A stretch of 23,758 bases of DNA from positions 1-23,758 of the forward strand of contig MSJI02000363.1 in the NCBI GenBank assembly GCA_001931905.2, read 5' to 3'. Positions within the stretch are counted from its first letter, which is position 1; each line of letters starts with the position of its first letter. Under the pieces are notes generated by a model. It was not told the DNA's origin. It saw only the letters and a program-made list of their open reading frames with translations, and did not search any database. Shown here piece by piece: positions 16,468 to 23,758 of this stretch. The stretch comes from Cladosporium sp. IMV 00045 (lineage: Eukaryota > Ascomycota > Dothideomycetes > Cladosporiales > Cladosporiaceae). The position numbers and the translations under genes are program-made.

Positions 16468-18003
16468 ATGACTGCCAACACGATCCAAGACCGCGACGGC
16501 GTATTCGCGTGGCTAAAGGACAATTTCAGCCCCGCAGACGACACGCTCATCGTCGGCACATGCCGTACGCACCGTTCGAACGACATGTTCGCCAGGATCT
16601 CTGCCATCCCGAGCCAAGGCAGTATCGGCTGCCGCGGCCGTGATGGCACCGAGGAAAAGCATTTCTGGAAGGACGTCGAGCTCACGGGAGCTCTGAGCCG
16701 TATCACCTCTGGACCGCTTTCGATGAAACAGCTAAAGAGCGCTTTCACCCTCTGGCAGAGCACCTTGGGCGACGACGAGGGCGACGACGAGGGCGACGAC
16801 GAGGGCGACGACGAGGGCGAGCAGCCGCGTCCGGAGCAGCAGCCGTCGCTTCAGTACATCGAATTCGGCAAGGCGGCTCCCAAAGATCCCAACGAGAGCG
16901 CCGCCTCTGCCCAAGATGCCCCCTCTAGCGATGCCGGCCCCGACAGCAACCTGTTCGACACCCTTTCGGCGAACGATACCATCCCTGAAGCCACTGCATC
17001 AGCCACCGCATCATCCAGCACCTCCGACATGGACGACGGCCCGCCTCGCAAGAAGGCCAAATTCGCATCTGGAGCACAAGATCGTCGCTCACGAGATGTA
17101 GACGACGCGCCAACCCGCGACAGTGCGGCGTCCGGGTCTGCGGCAGCCAAAACTGCCGCGAAGGCGTCCGACTTTGAAGCGCCCACCGCCGCAGCATCCG
17201 ATAAACCAGACCACGGCGAATATAAACCAGACCACGGCGAGAAGACCAGAGCCATTGGCTCCACCTCTGGAGCTGGGAACCGTCCCACACAAGACGCCGG
17301 CCAGACCGACTCCATCACTGGGGCGTCAGGATCCAATGCAGCAGCATCATCATCGTCGAACGCCGCAACCGACGACCACCGTGGCGTCGAAACCACCAGC
17401 GCTGCCTCGAACGCCGCCGCCGACAGCAACGCCACCCAGGACGCAGACGGCTCGTCCCCTCCCCCCCTCGACCCGACGACCACCGCGGCCGGCTCCCAAA
17501 TGCAGGTGAACGATGGATCTGGCAAGCGCGACGGCGAACCTGGCGTCTTTCTGCTGCAGCCAGAAGGAGAACCGCAAATGGAAGCGCTCTGGTACCAGAA
17601 ACTCCTGGCCGGCGGTATCGTGCAGCTGACCCAAGCCGCGCTACAAAACGCGCCGATGGCTCTCGTGAACGCCGCTGCCCTCCAGGACGCCTTTGCGAAC
17701 GAAAACTACTGGGCAGTGGTCGAAATCTTGACGCCGATCATCGAGGAATACCCGCGCCTCAGGTGGCTCCGCGCAGTGAGAGACAACCGCGCAGTCATCC
17801 AGCTCCTGTCCAAGGTCACGAGGTTCTTCACGCCTCGCCCTAGCGTCGACAACTCCGCCGCAGCCACGCCTCGTACTGGACAAACCACGCCCGCAGCCGA
17901 CCGTCCGACGGAGGGACCGCCGCCGGAGCGCCTGAATGCGACGACGAGCAGGCTCAAGGCTATGAAGGAGGAGAGAGAGGCTGATGATAGCCAGCGCTGC
18001 TGA
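16468..18003 (+). CDS. Unrecognised acidic, Ala/Ser-rich protein with GDDE repeats and an NLS-like motif
   Basis: This intron-less frame encodes 511 residues from an ATG in good context (CGACCATGAC). Residues 1-100 look folded (FAWLKDNF, TLIVGTCRTHRSND, HFWKDVEL, MKQLKSAFTLW). Four exact GDDE repeats follow (101-116). The middle (about 120-370) is Ala/Ser/Thr/Asp-rich and disordered; it holds PPRKKAKF (192-199), a classical nuclear-import-like signal, and a short KPDHGE duplication. Residues 375-460 look folded and helical again (MEALWYQKLLAGGIVQLTQAA...), and a Pro/Thr-rich tail ends the protein. I do not recognise the family. Two folded ends joined by a long acidic linker plus the NLS suggest a nuclear, perhaps chromatin- or protein-binding, role; this is inference from composition only. 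Confidence 0.65.
   Translation: MTANTIQDRDGVFAWLKDNFSPADDTLIVGTCRTHRSNDMFARISAIPSQGSIGCRGRDGTEEKHFWKDVELTGALSRITSGPLSMKQLKSAFTLWQSTLGDDEGDDEGDDEGDDEGEQPRPEQQPSLQYIEFGKAAPKDPNESAASAQDAPSSDAGPDSNLFDTLSANDTIPEATASATASSSTSDMDDGPPRKKAKFASGAQDRRSRDVDDAPTRDSAASGSAAAKTAAKASDFEAPTAAASDKPDHGEYKPDHGEKTRAIGSTSGAGNRPTQDAGQTDSITGASGSNAAASSSSNAATDDHRGVETTSAASNAAADSNATQDADGSSPPPLDPTTTAAGSQMQVNDGSGKRDGEPGVFLLQPEGEPQMEALWYQKLLAGGIVQLTQAALQNAPMALVNAAALQDAFANENYWAVVEILTPIIEEYPRLRWLRAVRDNRAVIQLLSKVTRFFTPRPSVDNSAAATPRTGQTTPAADRPTEGPPPERLNATTSRLKAMKEEREADDSQRC
16768..16815 (+). repeat. Perfect 12-bp coding repeat, four copies
   Basis: The unit GGCGACGACGAG is repeated four times without a mismatch inside the gene at 16468, encoding Gly-Asp-Asp-Glu each time. 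A fifth partial copy (GGCGAG) follows. Confidence 0.95.
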
Positions 18004-18086
18004 GTGGGTGGCAATGTTGATGGATTCCGAGGCAGTCGGGGTTGGGAGGGACAGCCAAAATTCGAGCAACAAGGAGTCCGGCGAGC

Positions 18087-18335
18087 AGGATGGCACGGCA
18101 GCATCGAACAATGGCTTCAATCATGTAGAGTACAATAAGTAGAGTACAACGAGCATAATGAGTAGGATGGCACGATAGCAGCGAACAATGGTTTCAATCA
18201 CGTAGAGTGAGTACAACGAGTAGAGTACGACGAGTAGGATAGCACGGCAACTTCAAACACTGACTCGAACCACGCAGATTGTGACGGGTCGGATAGCACC
18301 ACAACTTCGAACACTACTGACTGCAAACCCGACCG
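18087..18335. repeat. Degenerate minisatellite, about four units of 54-77 bp
   Basis: Units begin at about 18087, 18164, 18236 and 18290 with (A/C)GGAT(G/A)GCAC, followed by a CGAACA- or CAAACA-type block. Units 1 and 2 share a TTCAATCA(T/C)GTAGAGT block and several GTAGAGTAC or GAGTACAACGAG sub-repeats; units 3 and 4 are shorter and more diverged. The array lies between two convergent genes and enters the 3' coding end of the minus-strand gene at 18198-19139. Confidence 0.75.
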
Positions 18336-19139
18336 ATCAGAGATCACGTGGCTGTCAACCTTGTCGCGCTCACACGGAACCCTCAAGCCTCGTCTGCAAC
18401 CGGATGTGTCGCGCGCACGACCATGCCACCCTTGCGTGCGTCCTCTGTCCCTTCGCCAGCTCCCCCTACTGGGATGGTCGTATGCACGACTGCTGCACCA
18501 TCCAAGCCTCCTTGCACTGACTTTCGCTTCTTTCTCTTCCTTGCATCGTTTGCACTTCTCGCTTTCATCTTTGTCAATGCCCTGCCCTTCGTCTCTGATC
18601 TCTCCCTCGCCTTCCCTCTGCTTCTGTCTATCATCATCATCCTCCTCCTCCTCATCATCATCATCTTCGCCTTTCGGCTCTATCTCCGCCTTGAGCTGGG
18701 AGAGCTCGCGGTGCATGATATGGGAAAACCGGGTGTGAGGGATCCTCTTGCTAGCGGCGTGGGTGAGGAGTTTCCTGAGGCAGTCGTGCGCAAGCTCGTG
18801 CATATGAGGGATTTGAAACTTTCTGCCAAAATACTTGTCTTCGACTTTGACTGCAAGCTCGCGTGTCTCCTGCACTTCGGCTTTAAGCGACCGGAGTTCG
18901 GTTTGACAGTCTTCTACCATGTCGATGAGCCGGTGTATGACTTCGTCGGTGGAGCTAATGGTCGTCTTCGCGAGACGCGCTTGGAGTGAGTCTGCGCCAG
19001 CCTGTGGAGTGTTGACCTCCTGGCGAGCTGGAGGCTTAGACGGGGTAGCAGCGGCCTGGACGCGGGCTTGCTGACGAGTCCTCGGTAGCTGAGGAGCATT
19101 GGTGCCGGATCCGCTAGAGTGTTGCTGTTCAGGTTTCAT
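18198..19139 (-). CDS. Unrecognised coiled-coil/acidic protein, 3' end in minisatellite
   Basis: This minus-strand frame encodes 313 residues. Residues 1-55 are Gln/Pro/Ala-rich. A likely coiled coil spans about 64-105 (VIHRLIDMVEDCQTELRSL...), and a conserved-looking segment at 103-152 (KYFGRKFQIPHMHELAHDC) may be a small folded domain. An Asp/Glu run (157-170) and a Lys/Glu/Cys-rich stretch (CKRCKEEKE) follow. The last 100 residues change character (Arg/Ser/Gly-rich), and the final 40 contain a duplicated VVFEVVVLS / VFEVAVLS pattern read from the minisatellite. That tail may be an unspliced or misread 3' end, so the true stop is uncertain. A minus frame just upstream (within 19149-19331, MSKPAPEHSLYQ...) ends near GTAGGT and might be a first exon. 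I do not recognise the family. Confidence 0.5.
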   Translation of the reverse strand: MKPEQQHSSGSGTNAPQLPRTRQQARVQAAATPSKPPARQEVNTPQAGADSLQARLAKTTISSTDEVIHRLIDMVEDCQTELRSLKAEVQETRELAVKVEDKYFGRKFQIPHMHELAHDCLRKLLTHAASKRIPHTRFSHIMHRELSQLKAEIEPKGEDDDDEEEEDDDDRQKQREGEGEIRDEGQGIDKDESEKCKRCKEEKEAKVSARRLGWCSSRAYDHPSRGSWRRDRGRTQGWHGRARDTSGCRRGLRVPCERDKVDSHVISDRSGLQSVVFEVVVLSDPSQSAWFESVFEVAVLSYSSYSTRCTHST

Positions 19140-19891
19140 GGTCAGCGATTAGGTTTGCCTGGTGTCAGGACTAAGAGGCAGTCGTGACCTACTTGTAGGC
19201 GAAAGAGTGACGATCCTTGGATTGCTCGTTTGAAAGGACTGATGTGTAAAATGGACATGGTCCTTATCTTGAACCTTTTGATAAAGCGAGTGTTCGGGAG
19301 CAGGTTTGCTCATGCGCTTTTCGGCCGACAAGACAATCGCCGCGCCACCGTCGTGCGTTTGCCAGGCAGTGTGGGACGCCTGCTGGGACTCACAAAGCCC
19401 TCAGGTTGGCGCTCTGCGCTCGGACAAGCACAGGAATCCTGATGGCCGGTGACGCATGCGTGCGTGCGGATGGCCCTACTGCCTGGCGGAAAGGGTTTAC
19501 GGTGCTTGATCGTCGTCCCGGACGATCTTTCATGGCCACTAAGAGCAGAGTCAATCGAGGCTCGTCAAAGCGATGTACAGAAAAGGGAAACAGCGTTTGG
19601 TCTTCGTTTGATAGCTTACGCCTGCAGTCCAACCCATTGGAAGATGCGAGACGGCCTCGCGCACGAAAGTGGTGTCCGCACAAAGCTACAACACACATCT
19701 GGCCCGAGTCTATGAAACTGCCGACGCTAGAAGCAAACGAGAGGACAGCAAGAGAAATGGAGTGGTGCAAAATCAGAGCAACAAAGAGAAAAGGCAAAGG
19801 CGAGACCAGACAGGAGCAGGCGATAGCAACCCCTGAGGCCAGAGGCCGGCCGGCCTCGCGGGTCCGAACGATCCGCCAATGCAAGTCGAGA
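19140..19891. other. Stretch without a supported gene
   Basis: Competing frames on both strands overlap here (plus 19406-20245 and minus 19390-20049), and neither has a recognisable domain. The part next to 19139 should include the promoter of the coiled-coil protein gene. Confidence 0.4.
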
Positions 19892-20236
19892 TCAGCCCGT
19901 TTGCAGGAACCAGATCCACCAGGCCACCACGAACAGCGAGAACATCCCGAATGTATAGCGGAGACTGTTTGTGACGGGCGAGCCAGGCGAGGCCTCAGCC
20001 GGGTCGAGGCGGTCTTGTTGTTGAGGTCCGGATTCCAGGTGTTGCGCATCGGGTTGGTCGACGCTAGACAGGACGGCGCTGGGCGGGTGCCGCTGGCCCA
20101 AATGGTCGCGCTCGATGTGGCTTTCGCTGGGCTGGGTGTTACCGGGCTGATGGTTGGACTCCGAGCGAGCCGCAGGGGCAGGCTGAGAGGCGCAGCGCTG
20201 CAACACCAATCTTTTGGAGGGACGGTAGTCGCTCAT
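19892..20236 (-). CDS. Possible small tail-anchored membrane protein
   Basis: This minus-strand frame ends in a single hydrophobic segment (SLRYTFGMFSLFVVAWWIWF) only a few residues before the stop, the layout of a tail-anchored protein. From the ATG at 20236 (MSDYRPSKR) it has 114 residues: a polar Gln/Ser/His/Pro-rich cytosolic part, then the anchor. The same frame is open to 20485, which would give 197 residues, including a Cys pair (DTCNSC). A long plus-strand frame covers the same DNA, so the call rests mainly on the well-placed anchor. I do not recognise the family. Confidence 0.35.
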   Translation of the reverse strand: MSDYRPSKRLVLQRCASQPAPAARSESNHQPGNTQPSESHIERDHLGQRHPPSAVLSSVDQPDAQHLESGPQQQDRLDPAEASPGSPVTNSLRYTFGMFSLFVVAWWIWFLQTG

Positions 20237-20723
20237 CCTGTCTAGAACGTGCCTGCACGAATTGCAAGTATCCCACTTTCGCCTTGTGTTTGTAAGGTCT
20301 CCGCTAGTAAAGGAAAGTGTAAGCCTCGCGTCACACGCCACGATTCGCTGTGACTTATAGCGGAAGCCTCCTGAGACAATTCCTGCAGAATCGCAAAGGA
20401 AGAGGGGCGTCGTCCATGGCGAGCGGGTGCTTTCGTTCGTAGTGACAGCGGGCTGGCCTGCGTCTCTAGGCGTGCTTTTCAACACAGATTGTGGACGTTT
20501 GCTGGTGGATGCCCCCGAAGGGCAGCATCATCAAAGCCGCCTTCAGCTTCCACATCTCCTGATATCAAAGGCATCTTGTCAACACAGCAAACCCTGGCTC
20601 TTTCTTTGGCGGGCTTTGCTTAGATCTGCGCTCGTCCAACGTCCAGAAGCCTGCCCAAAGGCCTCGCGACATCCCCACCCCACCCGCCGAGATCCAGACC
20701 GACAGCAAAAGTGAATTTCGCCG
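20237..20723. other. Stretch without a clearly supported gene
   Basis: This may hold the 5' part of the minus-strand gene ending at 19892 and the promoter or an unseen first exon of the plus-strand coiled-coil gene at 20724. A plus frame at 20427-20714 shows no motif. Confidence 0.4.
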
Positions 20724-21215
20724 ATGCAAGAGACCGATATCCAGGCGCGCTGGGCCTCGGAGCTTGCGATGCGCGAGAGCCTTGAGGAGCATGTGACATG
20801 GCTAGAGTCGCAGCTAGAGTCGAAGCAGAGGGAAGCCGAAGGGATGACGGCGGCAATGGAAGGGCTGCGGGCTGATATGCGAGTCACGAAGAGGCAATTG
20901 AAATTGGCAGAGTGGGAGGTCGCTGAGCTCCAGAGTCGACAGGCGAAACCTCGCCCGCATACGCACGAGGGGGGGCCGGCCATGGTGAGCACAGAAAAAG
21001 AGTCCCGTGGAATGCAGGAGCCAGACCGATCGGACAGTACACCTGCGCCCCCCCGGCGCAGAAGGACAAGAAACGGGGAGGCCATCCTCGAAGGGAGCGG
21101 GAGCGGGGATTCGAGCGGCGCGTCAGGCGGAGGCGGTGAGGCCGGACAGGGCGGCGCGTCAGGAATCGACCGTGGCAAGGCGGTCCTGATGGCCATTATC
21201 GGAGCTACCCATTGA
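20724..21215 (+). CDS. Small coiled-coil protein, unrecognised
   Basis: This plus-strand frame encodes 163 residues. Residues about 8-73 show regular heptads of Leu, Met and Ala with charged flanks (LEEHVTWLESQLESKQ, AAMEGLRADM, KLAEWEVAELQ), a strong coiled-coil signature. A Pro/Arg-rich patch (PPRRRRTRNG, about 110-119) and a Gly/Ser-rich tail (GSGSGDSSGASGGGG) follow, with a short hydrophobic end (AVLMAIIGATH). I do not recognise the family. The frame opens only 24 bases after a stop, and an upstream spliced exon cannot be excluded. The next gene downstream is on the same strand 162 bases away. A longer antisense frame (20579-21379) is Cys/Ser/Pro-rich and looks like a shadow. Confidence 0.5.
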   Translation: MQETDIQARWASELAMRESLEEHVTWLESQLESKQREAEGMTAAMEGLRADMRVTKRQLKLAEWEVAELQSRQAKPRPHTHEGGPAMVSTEKESRGMQEPDRSDSTPAPPRRRRTRNGEAILEGSGSGDSSGASGGGGEAGQGGASGIDRGKAVLMAIIGATH

Positions 21216-21377
21216 AGCGGCGCCGAGACGTCAGCGAGAGCGGGCAGCTGCATGCCTCGGCGGTCGGCCGAGCCAGAGCAAGAAAAGGCGTTTCCATGTG
21301 ACCTCCAGACCATCCATCCTCCGGGGCAAAAGCGTCTGTCGCACTTTCGGACCTGAAAGGCACATCCTACCATCAAC

Positions 21378-21415
21378 ATGAGCGACGGCGCATCCGGGCG
21401 TCGTGACCAACAAGA

Positions 21416-21446
<31 letters not shown>

Positions 21447-21825
21447 GCAGCAGAAGCGGCGGCAGAAGCGCAGTGAGTGATTGAGGCGCGTTTGCACCGG
21501 GCCGCCTCGTACTGACTGGCATAGGATTCTCGACATCGCAGTGGTCTTATACGTTTCCATAATCAGGCTGCTTTCCACCTCGGCCTCCGGCGTCATCTAC
21601 GTCGCCTCCGAATCGGTCCTTTGGTACCGTTTGCCTCCAGAACGGCTGATCTGGTTCCTGAGCGACCTCACAACCCTCAATTGTTCTATACTGGAAGCCA
21701 TTTCGACACTTCTCGCTATCACGGTAGCGTTCGTCCCTCTCGTCGTTGTGGAGTACGTCCTCCTCCAGTGGGCCTTTAGACCGACCAGGTGGTTGATGGG
21801 AATATTCAATTGGCGCAAAGCTTGA
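21378..21825 (+). CDS. Small spliced membrane protein with poly-Ala N-terminus, unrecognised
   Basis: Two exons, 21378-21472 and 21525-21825, are joined by a 52-nt intron (GTGAGT..TAG, branch site CTGAC at 21512). Together they give 131 residues in one frame. Exon 1 encodes MSDGASGRRDQQE and an Ala run (from a GCG/GCA triplet repeat, 21416-21452) broken by Glu. Exon 2 encodes two hydrophobic segments, about 33-58 (ILDIAVVLYVSIIRLL..) and 86-113 (AISTLLAITVAFVPLVVVEYVLL), ending in a basic tail (RPTRWLMGIFNWRKA). Without the intron the start codon is lost to a stop, while splicing restores a complete protein. This supports the model, but transcripts would be needed. I do not recognise the family. 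Confidence 0.6.
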
Positions 21826-22483
21826 GGCGAGGGCGGACCTGGCGGACCCTAGGGTGTAAGAGCTGGCGAGGGGAGAAGCACACCATTCGGGGCGAGGTTT
21901 ACTGGCAGAGGTGTTGCCGCGAAGAGGATCGGTTGCGTTCGTTCGAGGCCGTGGTTGTTCTGTGATCCTGCTATTGCCAGCAGCTCGGCTCGCGAGCGAG
22001 AAATCTTGGGGCGGTCATCAGGCGGATGCATTCATTGGTTGTTTTTGTTCAACGGGGCAAATGGAAGGTGTCGTCGGATAGGAACCACGCATCATGACAG
22101 TCCAGGCTTCAAGGTGCCTACAAGTACCGATCACGCCAATGTGTTTTCCACTTGTGAATCCAGATCTGCTCCTTTCTCGCAATACGTTACGTACTTTCAG
22201 AGGTAAGTGTGGTAAACAGTGATGACGCTCCATCCAAGTGCAGGACAGCCGTCCGCTGCCCTGCCCATCAAAATCTGTCTTGGCAACATGAACCTCTGAT
22301 GACTGGTGCCTCGGCTCCAATCGAGTCTTCACTCTCCACTCCCTTCACTCTCAAGTCCCTTCAGTCTCCATCATCACCAACGACAACTTCGCCAAACTCT
22401 TCAAACTCTTCAAACTCGTCTGCTTCGTCTGTATTGCTACTGCCTCGCGCCATCGACGCGGCGAGCTGATGCTGATACGAACG
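21826..22483. other. Normal-composition DNA beside the RIP-mutated block; no gene seen
   Basis: CpA and TpG are common here (in 22261-22320: five CpA, eight TpG, no TpA), in sharp contrast to the DNA after 22484. A CT/CA-rich stretch with CTTCAAA repeats lies at about 22330-22415. Plus-strand frames of 60-86 codons have no motif. Confidence 0.5.
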
Positions 22484-23758
22484 CTATAGGATCTCGGCGA
22501 CCGTAGTGCGGTAGGACGCGGCGTCCCTAACGAAGCCTCGCGGGTACTCGACCTGTTATTCGCACGCGAGCCTATCTAGAAGGGCCTAGATCTCGCCCTA
22601 GTCGCAGCCGCCTATTAACGGTATCCTCGAACTGTAGTAGAGCGATAAAGGGTATCCCGTGTTTAGAAGCGCAGTAACGCTCGGCGAGTGCCTATCCTAG
22701 TCTCTTACTCTCTTAGCCGCTAGGTTAGTATAGATCTTCGCCCTCTAGCTGCGAGTAGGCTAGACGTCCTCGGAAGGCACGATAGCTAGCGCTAGCCTTA
22801 CTTAAGCGCCTTACGAGTAGGCTACGTCTAGGCTACTAATATCCTAGACGATTAACCGCTTCGCGCTCGAGGAATCGAGGCGCCGGTACTACGACGCCGT
22901 AATCTTCTAGCCTATATACTAGCTCTCCCTATATCGCGCGTAATAGTATACCGGTACTAGTATAGCTTACGAAGGTAGCGAGTACGCTACTACGGGAACC
23001 TCGGAGCGCTCCTAGAACGCCCCCTACTCCTTTTAGGACTACCGGTAGCGGTAGTAACCGAAGTCTACGGATAGATCGTTCCTCTCTAGCTCGACGATAG
23101 CGCTAGACCCCCGGGTAGCGTACTCTACTATAACCGAGTAGAAAAAACGACGATACCCCCGCGTTATTACCTTCTTATAAGATATCTTCTCTACCTAACC
23201 TTAAGCTATCGCGGCCGACTCTACCTCTATCGCGCCTACTTTTTACCTCTTCCTCTTCCTCCCCTTCTCGCCCTCGGTACCGTCGCTAGCCCTACCGTCC
23301 GCCTCTACCTCTACCGCGCCTACTTTTCGCCTCTTCCTCTTCCTACCCCTATCGCCCGCGGTATCGTCGCTATCTCCGTCGTCCGCCCCTTATAACTACG
23401 GCCTCGGTTATAGGTTTCTCGGCTTACGCGGATAAGGCGTAGATTTAACGATCGCTTCGATCTTCCCTACCTACGCTATAGCCCCGTCTAACTCGACCCT
23501 ATACTATTCGAACTCCGGCCTATTAAAATCCACTTCGCGCGCGGTCGAGGTATAGAACTCGTTAGGTATTACCGTTTCTAGGAGGAAGTATATTACCCTT
23601 AACGGTAGGTCGCCGGCGAACTCGAACCTATAGTAGAAAAAGTCCTATCTCTTCGGGTATTAGTATTCCGCATTCCGAAGTAGCTACGGCTTAGGGCGCC
23701 GACCTACCTATCGTTTAAGTAGAAGAAGTACCTACCTTTCCTCTCGGCGTAGACTATA
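22484..23758 (-). pseudogene. RIP-decayed coding sequence, 424 codons in one frame (5' end beyond the window)
   Basis: Read on the minus strand from 23758, one frame can be followed to a terminal TAG at 22484-22486 with no shift. It is broken by about 30 in-frame stops, every one TAA or TAG and none TGA. This is what C-to-T change at CpA on either strand does to CAA, CAG and TGG codons. The block is almost free of CpA and TpG (22801-22860 has ten TpA and none of either), while CpG is common, so GC content stays moderate. Between stops the translation is protein-like, for example RFEFAGDLPLRV and FYTSTAREVDFNRPEFE, and there is a repeated basic module with GRKRKRRK. Tyr and Ile are inflated, as RIP predicts (His/Cys to Tyr, Met to Ile). 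I do not recognise the family; a transposon-borne gene or a duplicated host gene are both possible. Confidence 0.8.
23219..23386 (-). repeat. 84-bp tandem duplication inside the RIP-decayed gene
   Basis: Copies 23219-23302 and 23303-23386 align end to end with no gap (exact 84-base offset, 28 codons). In the pseudogene frame each encodes an acidic stretch followed by GRKRKR.KVGA.EVE, an NLS-like module. The copies differ at both RIP-type and other positions, so the duplication predates at least part of the decay. One copy carries a TAA where the other has CGA. Confidence 0.85.

Noticed and set aside
16851..17525. 224-codon minus-strand frame inside the acidic protein gene
   Set aside because: It is antisense to an Ala/Ser-rich region, which naturally leaves open frames on the other strand.
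19406..20245. 279-codon plus-strand frame
   Set aside because: Arg-rich, with no domain, and it overlaps minus-strand frames including one with a well-placed C-terminal membrane anchor. Coding status is unresolved, so it was not listed as a gene.
20579..21379. 266-codon minus-strand frame opposite the coiled-coil gene
   Set aside because: Its Cys/Ser/Pro-rich composition is typical of the antisense of a coiled-coil gene, and no motif is seen.
22484..23758. Reading the right end as ordinary intergenic DNA
   Set aside because: The near absence of CpA and TpG, the TpA excess and the single coherent frame with only TAA/TAG stops are not expected by chance.

Overview
The window reads as nuclear DNA of a filamentous ascomycete (Pezizomycotina; Dothideomycetes is a guess). 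The reasons are short GT..AG introns of 52-69 nt, typical fungal families (Argonaute, Fig1, a HAD_SAK/RGG protein, DHR2 helicase, Kel3 kelch protein), a TATA-preceded tRNA gene, and at the right end a block mutated in the CpA-to-TpA pattern of repeat-induced point mutation (RIP). The species cannot be named from the sequence alone.

Region 1 (1-12292) is a conserved housekeeping block. It opens inside an Argonaute gene (the C-terminal PIWI half, with all four slicer residues present). The Argonaute gene converges on a three-exon Fig1-type four-pass membrane protein. After about 2.9 kb of mostly non-coding DNA, which holds one doubtful cysteine/tryptophan-rich exon, come three RNA- or ribosome-linked genes: a HAD_SAK_1 protein with a long RGG tail (one intron, directly after its DFDNT motif), a head-to-head DEAH-box nucleolar helicase of the Dhr2/DHX33 type, and a tail-to-tail kelch protein of the Kel3/KLHDC4 type.

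Region 2 (12293-13379) is a transition. It contains an intron-less tRNA-Arg(UCU) gene on the minus strand and a four-unit 19-20 bp tandem repeat.

Region 3 (13380-22483) holds proteins I do not recognise. They are a Q/S/R-rich disordered protein, a two-pass membrane protein with a Pro-Thr hinge, an acidic disordered protein with a perfect 12-bp coding repeat, a coiled-coil/acidic protein whose 3' end lies in a degenerate minisatellite, a possible tail-anchored protein, a small coiled-coil protein and a small spliced membrane protein. Their low complexity and internal repeats suggest fast-evolving or lineage-restricted genes.

Region 4 (22484-23758, cut by the window edge) is nearly devoid of CpA and TpG and rich in TpA. 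On the minus strand one reading frame runs the full 424 codons without a frame change. It is interrupted by about 30 stops, all TAA or TAG, as expected when an intact coding sequence is mutated by RIP. It contains an 84-bp tandem repeat encoding a basic, NLS-like module. This decayed gene, the orphan cluster beside it and the tRNA at the cluster's edge are the most interesting parts of the window.
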